From the IMG/VR virus record IMGVR_UViG_3300030106_000647, positions 1-34,190 of that record: a DNA stretch of 34,190 bases; one strand, 5' to 3'. This document shows, piece by piece, positions 22,441-30,460 of the stretch; position 1 is the first letter of the stretch; every line of letters starts with the position of its first letter. The notes beneath the pieces were generated by a model. The model was not told the DNA's origin. It did no database searches and was given only the letters and a program-made list of their open reading frames with translations. This DNA is from a virus. Both the position numbers and the translations under genes were made by a program.

Positions 22441-22887
22441 TTATGCTGTTACTGCAATTATTTCTATATCACACGCTGCTGTATCTGCATCTGCCTTAAT
22501 TTGAGTAATATCTGCAAAAGCACCAAAAGTTGTGCTTGCGTCAATAGCATCCATCTCATTGTTCATTAAAACAAATGTATCACCTGCTGCTACTTTATAA
22601 AAGAAAGAGTCAGCACCATTGTAAAGCGTTAATGTAATAAAATTAGTATCATCTAAATTAGTAACTCTAAAGTATTTGTAATCACCAACCTTTACTTGAC
22701 CTGCTGCATCTGCTGCACCAAAATTCAAAATTGCAGGGTCACTTGTGCTTACGTTCATTACTCTTTGTAAAACCTGACCATTGCTAGTGTAAGTTTTAGT
22801 TGAAGAGTTGCCATAAGCAACGCCATTTAGAGAATAACTTTCTGTTATTGTTACTGTTAAATCTGCTGCTGTTACTGTTGTTGCCAT
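22441..22887 (-). CDS. Structural/decoration protein
   Basis: 148 aa, beta-rich and Thr/Ala/Asp-rich (MATTVTAADLTVTITESYSL; DYKYFRVTNLDDTNFITLTL). No Lys-rich or catalytic patches. Composition and position among late genes point to a virion surface component such as a fibre knob or head decoration. No specific family recognised. Confidence 0.55.
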   Translation of the reverse strand: MATTVTAADLTVTITESYSLNGVAYGNSSTKTYTSNGQVLQRVMNVSTSDPAILNFGAADAAGQVKVGDYKYFRVTNLDDTNFITLTLYNGADSFFYKVAAGDTFVLMNNEMDAIDASTTFGAFADITQIKADADTAACDIEIIAVTA

Positions 22888-22907
22888 TTATTATTGTTTT
22901 TATTTTG

Positions 22908-23129
22908 TTATTCTTGTTCTGGAGTCCATTCTTCAGAACGCATTATATCTAAAATTTGTGCATAATTATATTCTTGCAAACCTCTTAAAAAAACAGGAGT
23001 TTCACCCCTAAATTTTAAAAGTGTTTTAGTGCCATCTACTGAAACCCTTAAAGTATCCAGACTGGTTTCAACCACTTTAGAAAAGTCTATGCTTGACGCA
23101 TCTTCCATATTGTAAATTACATATTTCAT
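22908..23129 (-). CDS. Hypothetical small virion-module protein
   Basis: 73 aa, starting MKYVIYNMEDASSIDFSKVV and continuing RVSVDGTKTLLKFRGETP. It alternates short strands with an acidic C-terminus (SEEWTPEQE). It lies between the LamG-type protein and the 148-aa structural protein, with 14- and 20-bp gaps. A similar small protein often accompanies fibre genes; its function is not known. Confidence 0.55.
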   Translation of the reverse strand: MKYVIYNMEDASSIDFSKVVETSLDTLRVSVDGTKTLLKFRGETPVFLRGLQEYNYAQILDIMRSEEWTPEQE

Positions 23130-23143
23130 ATTATTAAATTTTA

Positions 23144-23911
23144 TTATGAAGGAACATCTGTTATTATATCTCCACTTTCCATATTAGTCATTGTGCCGTT
23201 ATTACTATTTGAACTTGCGTCAGGTATTGTAGGGAATGTAGCACCATCACCCATTCTCCACCACCCAGTTAAATATGCAATACTGCTTACATCTGCTGTT
23301 TCTCCACCATTATATATAGCACTTACGTTTCCAGCAGTTAACACATTGTCAAACACAGATAATTCATCAAACTTTATTTGACCATAAGAACCCCCTTGAT
23401 AACCAACTCTTAATGGCTGCCCTGTATTAGATATAGCAGCCCATGTTCCAGCAGACGTATAAGTAGCGTTACCCTGTGCTTGACTATAAAGAACATTGTC
23501 AACATAAGCAATTAAAGATGTGCTGGCACTTCCTAAATCGTAAATAAAAACAAAATGATGCCATTGGCTATCAGCAAGGTCTGTATCAATGTTTAAATCT
23601 TGTGTAATTCCTGAATTATTATTTCCAATAAGCGTAAATTTAACATTTCCATTAAACCTCATCACGCATTTAAACTCCCTACCTGAACCTGTGTCTATAG
23701 ACATTATTTGCTGTGTTTTAGTTCCTGAGTCGTTTTTTAACCAAAAACTAATAGACCACCCTCTATTTCCGCCTGAAGTGTTTGGGCTAATACCAGCACT
23801 TGGTATAGACAATTCCTCGTCAAGCCCATCAAAAGAAAGAGAATATAAGTTTTTGTAAGATGCTAGATTTCTAATGGTATCTAAAGATAAAGCCTGTCTT
23901 AAACTTAACAT
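23144..23911 (-). CDS. LamG/concanavalin-like lectin fold protein (putative receptor-binding or head fibre)
   Basis: 255 aa. After a short helix (MLSLRQALSLDTIRNLAS) comes a LamG jelly roll: YSLSFDGLDEELSI, GWSISFWLKND, SQWHHFVFIYDL, IKFDELSVFDNVLTAGNVSA. These are the hallmark strands of LamG/pentraxin-type domains, which bind glycans. It is encoded among connector and fibre genes rather than in the tail-tip cluster, so it may decorate head or neck. Its lectin-like core is distinct from the one fused to the 392-aa tail protein, so the phage displays at least two such domains. Confidence 0.75.
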   Translation of the reverse strand: MLSLRQALSLDTIRNLASYKNLYSLSFDGLDEELSIPSAGISPNTSGGNRGWSISFWLKNDSGTKTQQIMSIDTGSGREFKCVMRFNGNVKFTLIGNNNSGITQDLNIDTDLADSQWHHFVFIYDLGSASTSLIAYVDNVLYSQAQGNATYTSAGTWAAISNTGQPLRVGYQGGSYGQIKFDELSVFDNVLTAGNVSAIYNGGETADVSSIAYLTGWWRMGDGATFPTIPDASSNSNNGTMTNMESGDIITDVPS

Positions 23912-23921
23912 ATTTTAATTT

Positions 23922-24221
23922 TTATTTAGTTGCGTCACCATCATGCTCAGTATATCCTATACCAATTCCTGACGTTAATGTTATTTCGGTAATTCGGATA
24001 AATAATGTTGTTCCAGCAGGTAGAGTCGTTTGAAGTGCTGTAATTCCTGTCGCTGCACCTGGCTCTGTTCCTGTTGCAATATGGCTAACTGCTGATTCTA
24101 CTGGAAAATGTACGCAGTAAAAATCTTTTCCTGTTTGTGCTGCTGTTGTGAAAACCTGCGTTCCACCTCCCTTTCCTAACATTTCAAATAAAAGGGTATT
24201 ATCTGTATCGTATCTGCTCAT
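23922..24221 (-). CDS. Small structural protein
   Basis: 99 aa, beta-rich, Gly/Thr-rich (MSRYDTDNTLLFEMLGKGGG; GITALQTTLPAGTTLFIRIT). No motif recognised. It is positioned between the small coiled-coil membrane protein and the LamG protein in the late unit, suggesting a virion component. Confidence 0.5.
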   Translation of the reverse strand: MSRYDTDNTLLFEMLGKGGGTQVFTTAAQTGKDFYCVHFPVESAVSHIATGTEPGAATGITALQTTLPAGTTLFIRITEITLTSGIGIGYTEHDGDATK

Positions 24222-24245
24222 TATTTTATATTTTTTTATTATTAT

Positions 24246-24479
24246 TTATTCTGTATATATTTTTATTATAGCACCTATGGTTATCGTATATATAACCCAC
24301 ATTGCTTTTACTAAAACCTTTCTCATTGATGTGTTTCTGTTTACTCTTGCTGTAACTCCTGTGTCTGGATTTAGCAATTTGTCAGTTAACATATCTAATT
24401 TTGTGTCTAAGTTATCAATTTTACTATTGATACTATTAATATCTTTTTTCATTGCTATAATTTCCTCTTTAGTAGTCAT
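24246..24479 (-). CDS. Small coiled-coil protein with C-terminal membrane span (XhlA-like)
   Basis: 77 aa. A heptad-rich helix (IIAMKKDINSINSKIDNLDT; KLDMLTDKLL) precedes a single hydrophobic segment (VLVKAMWVIYTITIGAIIKI). This is the layout of XhlA/haemolysin-like phage proteins that associate with lysis or the membrane. Its ATG shares a 1-bp TAATG junction with the 213-aa gene upstream. A role in lysis or DNA ejection is possible. Confidence 0.55.
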   Translation of the reverse strand: MTTKEEIIAMKKDINSINSKIDNLDTKLDMLTDKLLNPDTGVTARVNRNTSMRKVLVKAMWVIYTITIGAIIKIYTE

Positions 24480-25120
24480 TAGTAAGCAGCAGTTTTTACA
24501 GTTAAGTTAACAAACACCTCAGAACCACCACTTGCTTCTTTGACCATTGGAAATATAATATCTCCTGCTAATAAAGAACTTGCGGTAATAGTTGTTTCAT
24601 TTACTGCTATAAGTTTATTATCATCACTACCACCAGTTGCGGTAACCTCATCAATAACTACTGGAGTTAAGGCTGTAGCAACGCCAGACGCTGGTGTAAC
24701 CTTGCAAATCGCTACTGTTACAACATTACCCCCATCACTAGAAATCCAACCTCTAATTGCCACAACATTAGTTGAGTTAGTAATTACATAACCCATACCA
24801 GACCTAAAAATATTCTTAGGGTTTATTGTAGCACCTGTAGCACTTGTACTTCCAAAATCTACATCCCATTGAAAAGGAGACTTGTTGTCTGCAATATCCT
24901 CTGGATAAGCATAATTAGTCAAAGCAGAAGAAATATAACCTTGCATTTTATATTCTATACAACCCATTAATTCTTTAGATTGCCACTCAATAACCCCATC
25001 TATAGAAGTTGCACCAGAGCCAAGAGCCTTACTTAAAACTGTGTCATTTAGAGCAGTTTCAAAGCCTTTTGGATTATGCCTGTTGGCATCATTTAAGTTT
25101 TTATGTTCGTTTGCCGCCAT
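24479..25120 (-). CDS. Virion structural protein (fibre/decoration type)
   Basis: 213 aa. N-terminus MAANEHKNLNDANRHNPKGF, then GMGYVITNSTNVVAIRGWIS and a beta-rich C-terminal half (LLAGDIIFPMVKEASGG). Proteins with this NANRHxPKGF-type start often occur near head-tail connectors in Bacteroidota phages. It follows the connector gene by 10 bp. Function as a head or neck fibre is inferred. Confidence 0.58.
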   Translation of the reverse strand: MAANEHKNLNDANRHNPKGFETALNDTVLSKALGSGATSIDGVIEWQSKELMGCIEYKMQGYISSALTNYAYPEDIADNKSPFQWDVDFGSTSATGATINPKNIFRSGMGYVITNSTNVVAIRGWISSDGGNVVTVAICKVTPASGVATALTPVVIDEVTATGGSDDNKLIAVNETTITASSLLAGDIIFPMVKEASGGSEVFVNLTVKTAAY

Positions 25121-25130
25121 TTATTTTATT

Positions 25131-25715
25131 TTAACAATCATCACAAGGACAGTAGTCTTTCCAACTATTATAATTTCTTCTTGGTCTAGAGTAGATACTG
25201 TCATACATTATTATACCATGATTCTTATAAACATTTTCATTACAAGGTCTATTAGATTCGTATGTCGGATATTGACCAGACTGGTCATCATCTTCTATGT
25301 AATCTATCATATCTTTTAAATATATTTCAGCCTTTCTGTATGTGTCCTGCTTATAAGCGTTTAATTCTGCTGGGTCTATAATAGTAGCAAATTCGTCTAT
25401 ATTGTGTACAATACCAGCACTTGTACTATTACTTTGCACTTCATTAATCACCTCAAATCTAACAAACCAGCACAAACATCTAACTAAAAAATCATCCATT
25501 AGTGTTTGATTTGCTGCTGTTAAAGTACCAGCATGATGTTGTGTTTTTAACTCTTCGTAAAACTTTTTACCTATAGCCTCTTTTAAGTGTGCTAATTCAG
25601 CAAGAAGTATTGTATTGTTAGATATTAAAGCAGTATCAGTATTCGCATTAGTAAAACTATTACTTATAACTTCTGCTGCTGTTACTAAAGGGTTGTATTG
25701 GTTTACGTTTGCCAT
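25131..25715 (-). CDS. Head-tail connector protein (gp6-like)
   Basis: 194 aa, helical with a Tyr/Cys-rich C-terminus. A helical bundle (AEVISNSFTNANTDTALISN; LKEAIGKKFYEELKTQ; LMDDFLVRCLCWFVRFEVIN; AYKQDTYRKAEIYLKDMIDY) is typical of connectors that dock under the portal ring. It follows the portal gene by 5 bp, the expected place. The tail CPCDDC could bind metal. The family call rests on position and helical pattern. Confidence 0.62.
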   Translation of the reverse strand: MANVNQYNPLVTAAEVISNSFTNANTDTALISNNTILLAELAHLKEAIGKKFYEELKTQHHAGTLTAANQTLMDDFLVRCLCWFVRFEVINEVQSNSTSAGIVHNIDEFATIIDPAELNAYKQDTYRKAEIYLKDMIDYIEDDDQSGQYPTYESNRPCNENVYKNHGIIMYDSIYSRPRRNYNSWKDYCPCDDC

Positions 25716-25720
25716 AGTTA

Positions 25721-27049
25721 TTATTTTGTTTCAGTTACTTGTAAGTCCCCTGCTTCATCATCACCCACACCATCTGCATCATCATCTCTTGTCACTATGA
25801 TTTGCTCTCTATCAGTTATAAACATATTACCCTCCTCTAACATTGGCAAGTCCTCATCTAACATTTTTCTTTGCTCGTTTATAGTTAAAATTGCCTTAGG
25901 GTCTATTTGAGTAGCGAAACTAATTGGTGGCTCATAGTGTATCACAAGTTCTTCAGGCAAGAATCCTAACTCTCTAAATAAAACAGTTCTAATACCATTT
26001 AATAGTAAATCAGAAGTATCTTTAATTACAGTAGTCATTGCTAAGTCATAAGCAATTCTAATCTCACTACCTGTATTATTCATTTTACCTGAACTAACCA
26101 AACCACTTAATGATGGCTGCCATCTGTGTGCAGTTACAATATTTTGGTCTGTTATACGTTGTAAGTCAATCCAACTACCCTCTTGGTCGTCTTTTATAAT
26201 CTGAACATTAGCCTGAGAAGCATCACCATTCTTAACAATAAACATTATCTTACCATTATTGCCATCACCAACAAACTTCTTTTGCGCCTCTCTAACTAAT
26301 TTCTTAGCCTCTTCTTCACCCATATCGCCATTAATCTCAATAATAGCAGATGGCTGAAAACCATTCTTAAATTTAGTGTGATTCCATTTACCAATCTCGT
26401 AGTCTACTGCAATATGCTCTAAGGCAGCCACATAATCTGGTAAACCATAGAATTGGAATGTTGGCTCGTAATCCTTAAATTGTATTACAAACCTACTACT
26501 TCTAACTCTTGGGTATATTGGTATTATAGAAAGTTTATCTTTCATAGTATTGTACTTAGCCCAGTCTGGGTGTACATATACTTCTTTTTTATTTTTAGAT
26601 GCTCTAACAGTAGTTGCATCTATGTGATATAGATTTAAACCACCATCATACAATACCCCCTCTAAGTAGGCATTTCCAAAGGTGTAATAATCATCTGCTA
26701 GTTTTTTAAAAACATCTCTTAAGGATTCTCCATCAGCATTTACATCTTTGATATATTCTTTAACAGTTTCATTGCTAGTTACAAATTTAGCACCACTTGT
26801 GAAAACTGATTTTTGTGCTAATACACTTCTGTGTGTACTAGACTTTCTTTTAAGTTCTGCTAAGTATTGAGGGAACAAGTTGTTTGTACCAAAAGGTATA
26901 AACTTAGTTCTTACTTTTGATAAGTCTTGTGGCTCTTCAATATGTTCAGGTATTGCTAAATTAAAAACTCCAAATTCAAAAGTATTACTCTTTTGAGTCT
27001 GAAGATTCTTTACCTGACTTTTTCTTTTTGGTTGCTTTCTTTGGCTCAT
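25721..27049 (-). CDS. Portal protein (HK97-type)
   Basis: 442 aa. It forms the dodecameric ring at the capsid vertex through which DNA enters. Family features are KFIPFGTNNLFPQYLAELKR near 50-70, FGNAYLEGVLYDGG near 123-136, IKFxxG-like strands and the long central helix (LAMTTVIKDTSDLLLNGIRT). The C-terminus is acidic (DDDADGVGDDEAGD), as in other portals. It is preceded by a basic N-terminus (MSQRKQPKRKSQVKNLQTQK). The first 65 bp overlap the gene upstream in another frame. Unusually, it lies downstream of the capsid and tail-tube genes. Confidence 0.85.
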   Translation of the reverse strand: MSQRKQPKRKSQVKNLQTQKSNTFEFGVFNLAIPEHIEEPQDLSKVRTKFIPFGTNNLFPQYLAELKRKSSTHRSVLAQKSVFTSGAKFVTSNETVKEYIKDVNADGESLRDVFKKLADDYYTFGNAYLEGVLYDGGLNLYHIDATTVRASKNKKEVYVHPDWAKYNTMKDKLSIIPIYPRVRSSRFVIQFKDYEPTFQFYGLPDYVAALEHIAVDYEIGKWNHTKFKNGFQPSAIIEINGDMGEEEAKKLVREAQKKFVGDGNNGKIMFIVKNGDASQANVQIIKDDQEGSWIDLQRITDQNIVTAHRWQPSLSGLVSSGKMNNTGSEIRIAYDLAMTTVIKDTSDLLLNGIRTVLFRELGFLPEELVIHYEPPISFATQIDPKAILTINEQRKMLDEDLPMLEEGNMFITDREQIIVTRDDDADGVGDDEAGDLQVTETK

Positions 27050-27206
27050 CTTTAGTCTTTGTAGTTGATAGTTTTTCTATTACATTAGTTGCCCCTAAAT
27101 CTTCATAAGCATACGCTAATTCTTCTTGTGTTGCTGACGAAGTTCTTATAACACCATTAGCCCCATGATAAATTGTTACTTTTTTTATTGCTTTATATTC
27201 TGCCAT
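26985..27206 (-). CDS. Small head-module protein overlapping portal
   Basis: About 73 aa from ATG 27206 (MAEYKAIKKVTIYHGANGVI); a further upstream in-frame start at 27263 is less likely. Residues 1-50 form a compact alpha/beta unit with SATQEELAYAYEDLGATNVI. The basic, Lys-rich tail (EPKKATKKKKSGKE) is encoded in the 65 bp shared with the portal gene. Unknown function; possibly a portal-associated or tail-completion factor. Confidence 0.58.
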   Translation of the reverse strand: MAEYKAIKKVTIYHGANGVIRTSSATQEELAYAYEDLGATNVIEKLSTTKTKDEPKKATKKKKSGKESSDSKE

Positions 27207-27224
27207 AATTTTATAAATTTTTAA

Positions 27225-27261
27225 GTGTGATAAATCTACAATATTATTTGAGCAATCACAC
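27225..27261 (-). promoter_or_regulatory. Leader hairpin upstream of the portal-linked gene
   Basis: GTGTGAT (27225-27231) pairs perfectly with ATCACAC (27255-27261) across a 23-nt loop, immediately upstream of the ATG at 27206. A second pair, TAATAGG and CCTATTA, flanks the spacer further upstream (~27280-27326). These may be RNA leader structures or binding sites. No perfect promoter is found. Confidence 0.3.
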
Positions 27262-27342
27262 ATTTTAAAAAAAATATATTAATAGGGTCATGTTTATAAC
27301 ATTTTACGACAAAATATCAACCTATTAGTATATATTTATTTA

Positions 27343-27936
27343 TTATGTTGTAGTTGCTGTTAAAGCAGATGTATCAATCACAAGACCTGCACCACTTGCT
27401 GGGTCATACTGTCTTGGAAGTTCAAATTGTCTAGCCATTAAGTTTACAGTAATACCATTTTCATCTGAATACGCAGCACCTGTTCCACCCTCCATACTTG
27501 CTAAATTTAAGAAAGTTTGGTTTTTTGAAGGAACATCTTCGTTTGCATATTTTTCACTTAAGCCTATAACTAATTTTTCATCATTTGTAGTTACAACTAT
27601 TGCCATCATACAAGTGTTAAGCATTGTTTGTAATTCATGCATCCTAGAATTGTTTATTTGTGGTATCATAAAATTAAGCCCACACTCAAATGCTGTTGAG
27701 CCATTTTCTTTGGTTGCATTTATTGTTAACGCAGCAGTTTCATTTTTAAATTCAAAAACAAACCAACTCGCTGTTGAACCACCACCACTAACAATCTTTG
27801 TTACATCATGCTTGCCTGCTGCATTACTAAAAGTTACATCGTCATCAGAAGCAAAACTTCTGAGGCATATTTGCTTTATCCCTCCTGTGCTTTGTAGGGC
27901 TGTACAATCTACGCCTATACCTTTATCTATTGCCAT
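27343..27936 (-). CDS. Major tail tube protein
   Basis: 197 aa. Features like those of tail-tube proteins of Bacteroidota siphophages: MAIDKGIGVDCTALQSTGGI, then KQICLRSFAS, a mid-domain FVFEFKNETAALTINATKEN, and RMHELQTMLNTCMMAIVVTT. The alternating strands with one central helix fit the tube fold. It is encoded after the major capsid gene, separated by a hairpin that may set transcript levels. Tube identity is inferred from pattern and size; a fold prediction would settle it. Confidence 0.65.
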   Translation of the reverse strand: MAIDKGIGVDCTALQSTGGIKQICLRSFASDDDVTFSNAAGKHDVTKIVSGGGSTASWFVFEFKNETAALTINATKENGSTAFECGLNFMIPQINNSRMHELQTMLNTCMMAIVVTTNDEKLVIGLSEKYANEDVPSKNQTFLNLASMEGGTGAAYSDENGITVNLMARQFELPRQYDPASGAGLVIDTSALTATTT

Positions 27937-27972
27937 TTTATTATTATTTTATAAGTTATTTAAAAGTAATTA

Positions 27973-27996
27973 AGAGGAGGTTTTTACACCCCCTCT
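27973..27996 (-). terminator. Hairpin after the major capsid gene (attenuator)
   Basis: On the minus strand AGAGGGGGT and ACCTCCTCT form a 9-bp stem with one G-U pair and a 6-nt loop. The pair would be an A-C mismatch on the plus strand, so it acts in minus-strand RNA. Only a weak T stretch follows, so partial termination or mRNA protection for the capsid transcript is likelier than a full stop. Confidence 0.5.
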
Positions 27997-28012
27997 ATTA
28001 TTACATTGTTGT

Positions 28013-29023
28013 TTAGTAGAAAATTCCCCATTGAACAAGTGAAGGGTACAAGAATTGTACTCCTAACTTGAAGTAACCTCTGAAGAACATTTTTTCTTCT
28101 AAGTCATCATAGAAAACTTTGAAAGAACCTTCTGGGTCAGTAACATCAGAACCTATAATTAAGTTCTCTACTGCACAGTAACAAGCCCCCTCAGTACCAT
28201 TAACACCACCTCTTAGAAATAATGCTGGGTCAGTATCTGCTAAGATAGTATCCCACTCATACATAGGAACTAATTCAACACCTCTAAACTTAACAACTAA
28301 TACACCATCTTGTTGGTTAGTAATTGCTAAATCAGCAGAAGTACCCTCTAGGTTTGTTAAGTAAGCATTGTAAGTCTTTGGAGTTACAAATATTTTCTTG
28401 TCTGCAGCAGGCACTTGTTGTAATGCTGCTGGTGCAGCATCATACATAGTTCTTAATAAAGCAAGAGATTCTGCTGCTGTAGGTGCTGTAGGTGCTACTG
28501 CACTATACTCAGTTCTTGATGATAATGGAGTTCCTGAACCCATTAACTTCATCCATCCATCCATTGAATCGTAAGCAGCACTACCACTTGCAGTATCACC
28601 ACCCCATGCTAATCTTACAACATCTTGTGAAATACCTTTTACAGCACGATTTACAATCGCATCTGCTAATTGAGTTCCTTCAAGATTCATTACATCAGCA
28701 CCATTTCTATACATTTCTTCAATGTAAGTTCCGAAAAACTCATCAGTACATTGCTCAAGAGCAACTCTCATTCTACCTGCTGTAATTGTTTTCTCGTCAA
28801 TATCAAATTGCGTAGAACCACTTGATGCAGAACACGCTGTATATTTATTTACTATTTTTGTTAGAGCAGCAGAAGTAAATACGTTCATTTTGTGTTTTAC
28901 ATTAGGTAAAACTCTGTAGTTACGCATAATATCTTCACTTCTAAATACTGGCTCATAAAATATTTCATTTAGGTTAGCACCGCTATATGTTGCGAATGTA
29001 CCTTTATTTGCTACGTTTGCCAT
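28013..29023 (-). CDS. Major capsid protein (HK97 fold)
   Basis: 336 aa. It has the layout of HK97-like capsid proteins: N-terminal arm (MANVANKGTFATYSGANLNE), then the long helix region (IEEMYRNGADVMNLEGTQLA), the A-domain stretch with KKIFVTPKTYNAYLTNLEG, and the C-terminal strand FKVFYDDLEEKMFFRGYFKL. Position behind the protease/scaffold gene is canonical. No cleaved delta domain is encoded, as a scaffold module is supplied by the upstream gene. A hairpin follows its stop. Confidence 0.88.
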   Translation of the reverse strand: MANVANKGTFATYSGANLNEIFYEPVFRSEDIMRNYRVLPNVKHKMNVFTSAALTKIVNKYTACSASSGSTQFDIDEKTITAGRMRVALEQCTDEFFGTYIEEMYRNGADVMNLEGTQLADAIVNRAVKGISQDVVRLAWGGDTASGSAAYDSMDGWMKLMGSGTPLSSRTEYSAVAPTAPTAAESLALLRTMYDAAPAALQQVPAADKKIFVTPKTYNAYLTNLEGTSADLAITNQQDGVLVVKFRGVELVPMYEWDTILADTDPALFLRGGVNGTEGACYCAVENLIIGSDVTDPEGSFKVFYDDLEEKMFFRGYFKLGVQFLYPSLVQWGIFY

Positions 29024-29037
29024 TTTTATTTTATTTT

Positions 29038-29448
29038 TTAGTTATTAAATTTATTTCTAATTTTTTCAGCCATTGCATTATAGAAACCTGCATTAGCATC
29101 TTCTTTTTTGTTTTCAACTACAGCAGGGTCTGCTTCAGTTTCAATTTTTGTACCCTTAGCATCTGCTTTGTTGATTTTAGCGTTTAACGCTTCAACCTCT
29201 TCAGTTAAAGTTTCGTTAGCACCTTTAGAAGTTGCTAATTCCTCCTCCAATAAAGAAATTTTATTTGATAACTCTATGTTATTAGTTTCAAATTCTGAAA
29301 TTTTATTCATAATTTCATCATTATCCCCTAGATTAACAGTTATCGCAGTTTGTTCAGCAACATCAGCAGAAACTTTTACATCACCTTTTACAGCAGTAAC
29401 AATCTCTTCAACTTTGTTGTTAAACCATTCTTTTAACTCGTTAGTCAT
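29038..29448 (-). CDS. Probable nested scaffold protein (internal in-frame start)
   Basis: ATG 29448 begins MTNELKEWFNNKVEEIVTAV, preceded by a run of A and AT-rich sequence as at other starts here. The product (136 aa) would be the acidic coiled-coil C-terminal half of the protease ORF. In lambda the scaffold Nu3 is made the same way inside gene C. The start is a prediction. Confidence 0.45.
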   Translation of the reverse strand: MTNELKEWFNNKVEEIVTAVKGDVKVSADVAEQTAITVNLGDNDEIMNKISEFETNNIELSNKISLLEEELATSKGANETLTEEVEALNAKINKADAKGTKIETEADPAVVENKKEDANAGFYNAMAEKIRNKFNN

Positions 29449-30072
29449 TTTTTTGTTATTTATATTAATACTTAATTTATTCTGTATTTCTTCTTGTGTG
29501 ATGTTCTTAAATTTAGAAACATCATACTTAGCAGCAACTTTTATAGAATCTGAGATAGTGTCTACAAAACCAAGTTCATATGCTTCTTGTGCATTTAACC
29601 AAGTTTCTTCATCCATCATCTCTGCCAAAGCATCATAAGATAATCCTGTCTTTTTTCTATAAATGTCTGTTAGTTCACCTGAGATTTTTTCAAGAGTTGC
29701 AGCAGTCTTTCTCATATCTTTTGCTTCACCCATTGCACCTCCCCAAGCGTTATGAATCATAAACAAAGAATTTTCAGCCATAACAACCTCATCTGCACCA
29801 AGAGCAATAATTGTAGCAATACTAGCCGCAATTCCCTCAATATAAACTGTAGTTTTAGCCTCTCTCCTTTTGATTACATTATACATTGCCATACCATCAA
29901 ACACATCTCCACCTAAACTGTTAATGCGTAAATTAATTGGCAAGTCCTTTAAATCTTTAATGTCATTAATAAACTCTTGTGCAGTTACACCATAAGTTCC
30001 TATTTCATCAAAGATATATACGTCAGCAGTCTTTCCTGCTTTATTCTGAATGTTATACCATTTTTCTGTCAT
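29038..30072 (-). CDS. ClpP-like prohead protease with C-terminal scaffold domain
   Basis: 344 aa. Residues ~1-185 are an S14/S49-type protease: RINSLGGDVFDGMAMYN (oxyanion loop), the nucleophile S84 in EGIAASIATIIA, H107 in FMIHNAWGGAMGEA, and ETWLNAQEAYELGFVD. Residues ~209-344 are an acidic, coiled-coil, Ala/Glu/Lys-rich scaffold (NIELSNKISLLEEELATSKG). An in-frame ATG at 29448 behind an A-rich leader would give a separate 136-aa scaffold, like lambda C/Nu3. It cleaves scaffold and other head proteins during maturation. The capsid gene follows by 14 bp. Confidence 0.86.
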   Translation of the reverse strand: MTEKWYNIQNKAGKTADVYIFDEIGTYGVTAQEFINDIKDLKDLPINLRINSLGGDVFDGMAMYNVIKRREAKTTVYIEGIAASIATIIALGADEVVMAENSLFMIHNAWGGAMGEAKDMRKTAATLEKISGELTDIYRKKTGLSYDALAEMMDEETWLNAQEAYELGFVDTISDSIKVAAKYDVSKFKNITQEEIQNKLSININNKKMTNELKEWFNNKVEEIVTAVKGDVKVSADVAEQTAITVNLGDNDEIMNKISEFETNNIELSNKISLLEEELATSKGANETLTEEVEALNAKINKADAKGTKIETEADPAVVENKKEDANAGFYNAMAEKIRNKFNN

Positions 30073-30127
30073 GTGCCAAAAATATAATTTAAAAAAAATA
30101 TATTTACCTTATTTATTTACAAAACTT

Positions 30128-30460
30128 TTATACTATTATATTATTAGATGGGTATGACTTTTTTCTTTCTTTGTAGACTATGTTCTGTGCCTGACTTTCG
30201 CTTATGTCATACTTAATAGATAAGTCCATCCAAGTGTGCGTTCTGCTACCCTTGTTTGTAACAAGCATCCTGTCAAAGTCTACTATAATCATAAAGTTAC
30301 GCAGTCTTTTTGGTTCTATTACACCTCTCTCTACAAAATGTCTTACAATGTCTTTACAGGTTGGGTGTAATCCAAACCTCTTCTCTAACATACCTCCAGC
30401 AGTTTCAACAAAGTCTTTGACTACGTCAAGTTTATTTTGTCTTTGCTTTTTTTGAGCCAT
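30128..30460 (-). CDS. HTH-containing hypothetical protein
   Basis: 110 aa. A basic N-terminus (MAQKKQRQNKLDVVKDFVET) and a C-terminal helix-turn-helix (TWMDLSIKYDISESQAQNIV). The layout could fit a small DNA-binding protein of the head module. It overlaps the upstream gene by 29 bp. No family recognised. Confidence 0.55.
   Translation of the reverse strand: MAQKKQRQNKLDVVKDFVETAGGMLEKRFGLHPTCKDIVRHFVERGVIEPKRLRNFMIIVDFDRMLVTNKGSRTHTWMDLSIKYDISESQAQNIVYKERKKSYPSNNIIV

Noticed and set aside
30077-30084. TATTTTTG as a promoter for the prohead protease
   Set aside because: Matches the -7 consensus but lies only 5 bp before the ATG, so transcription would start inside the gene. No -33 element at a valid distance.
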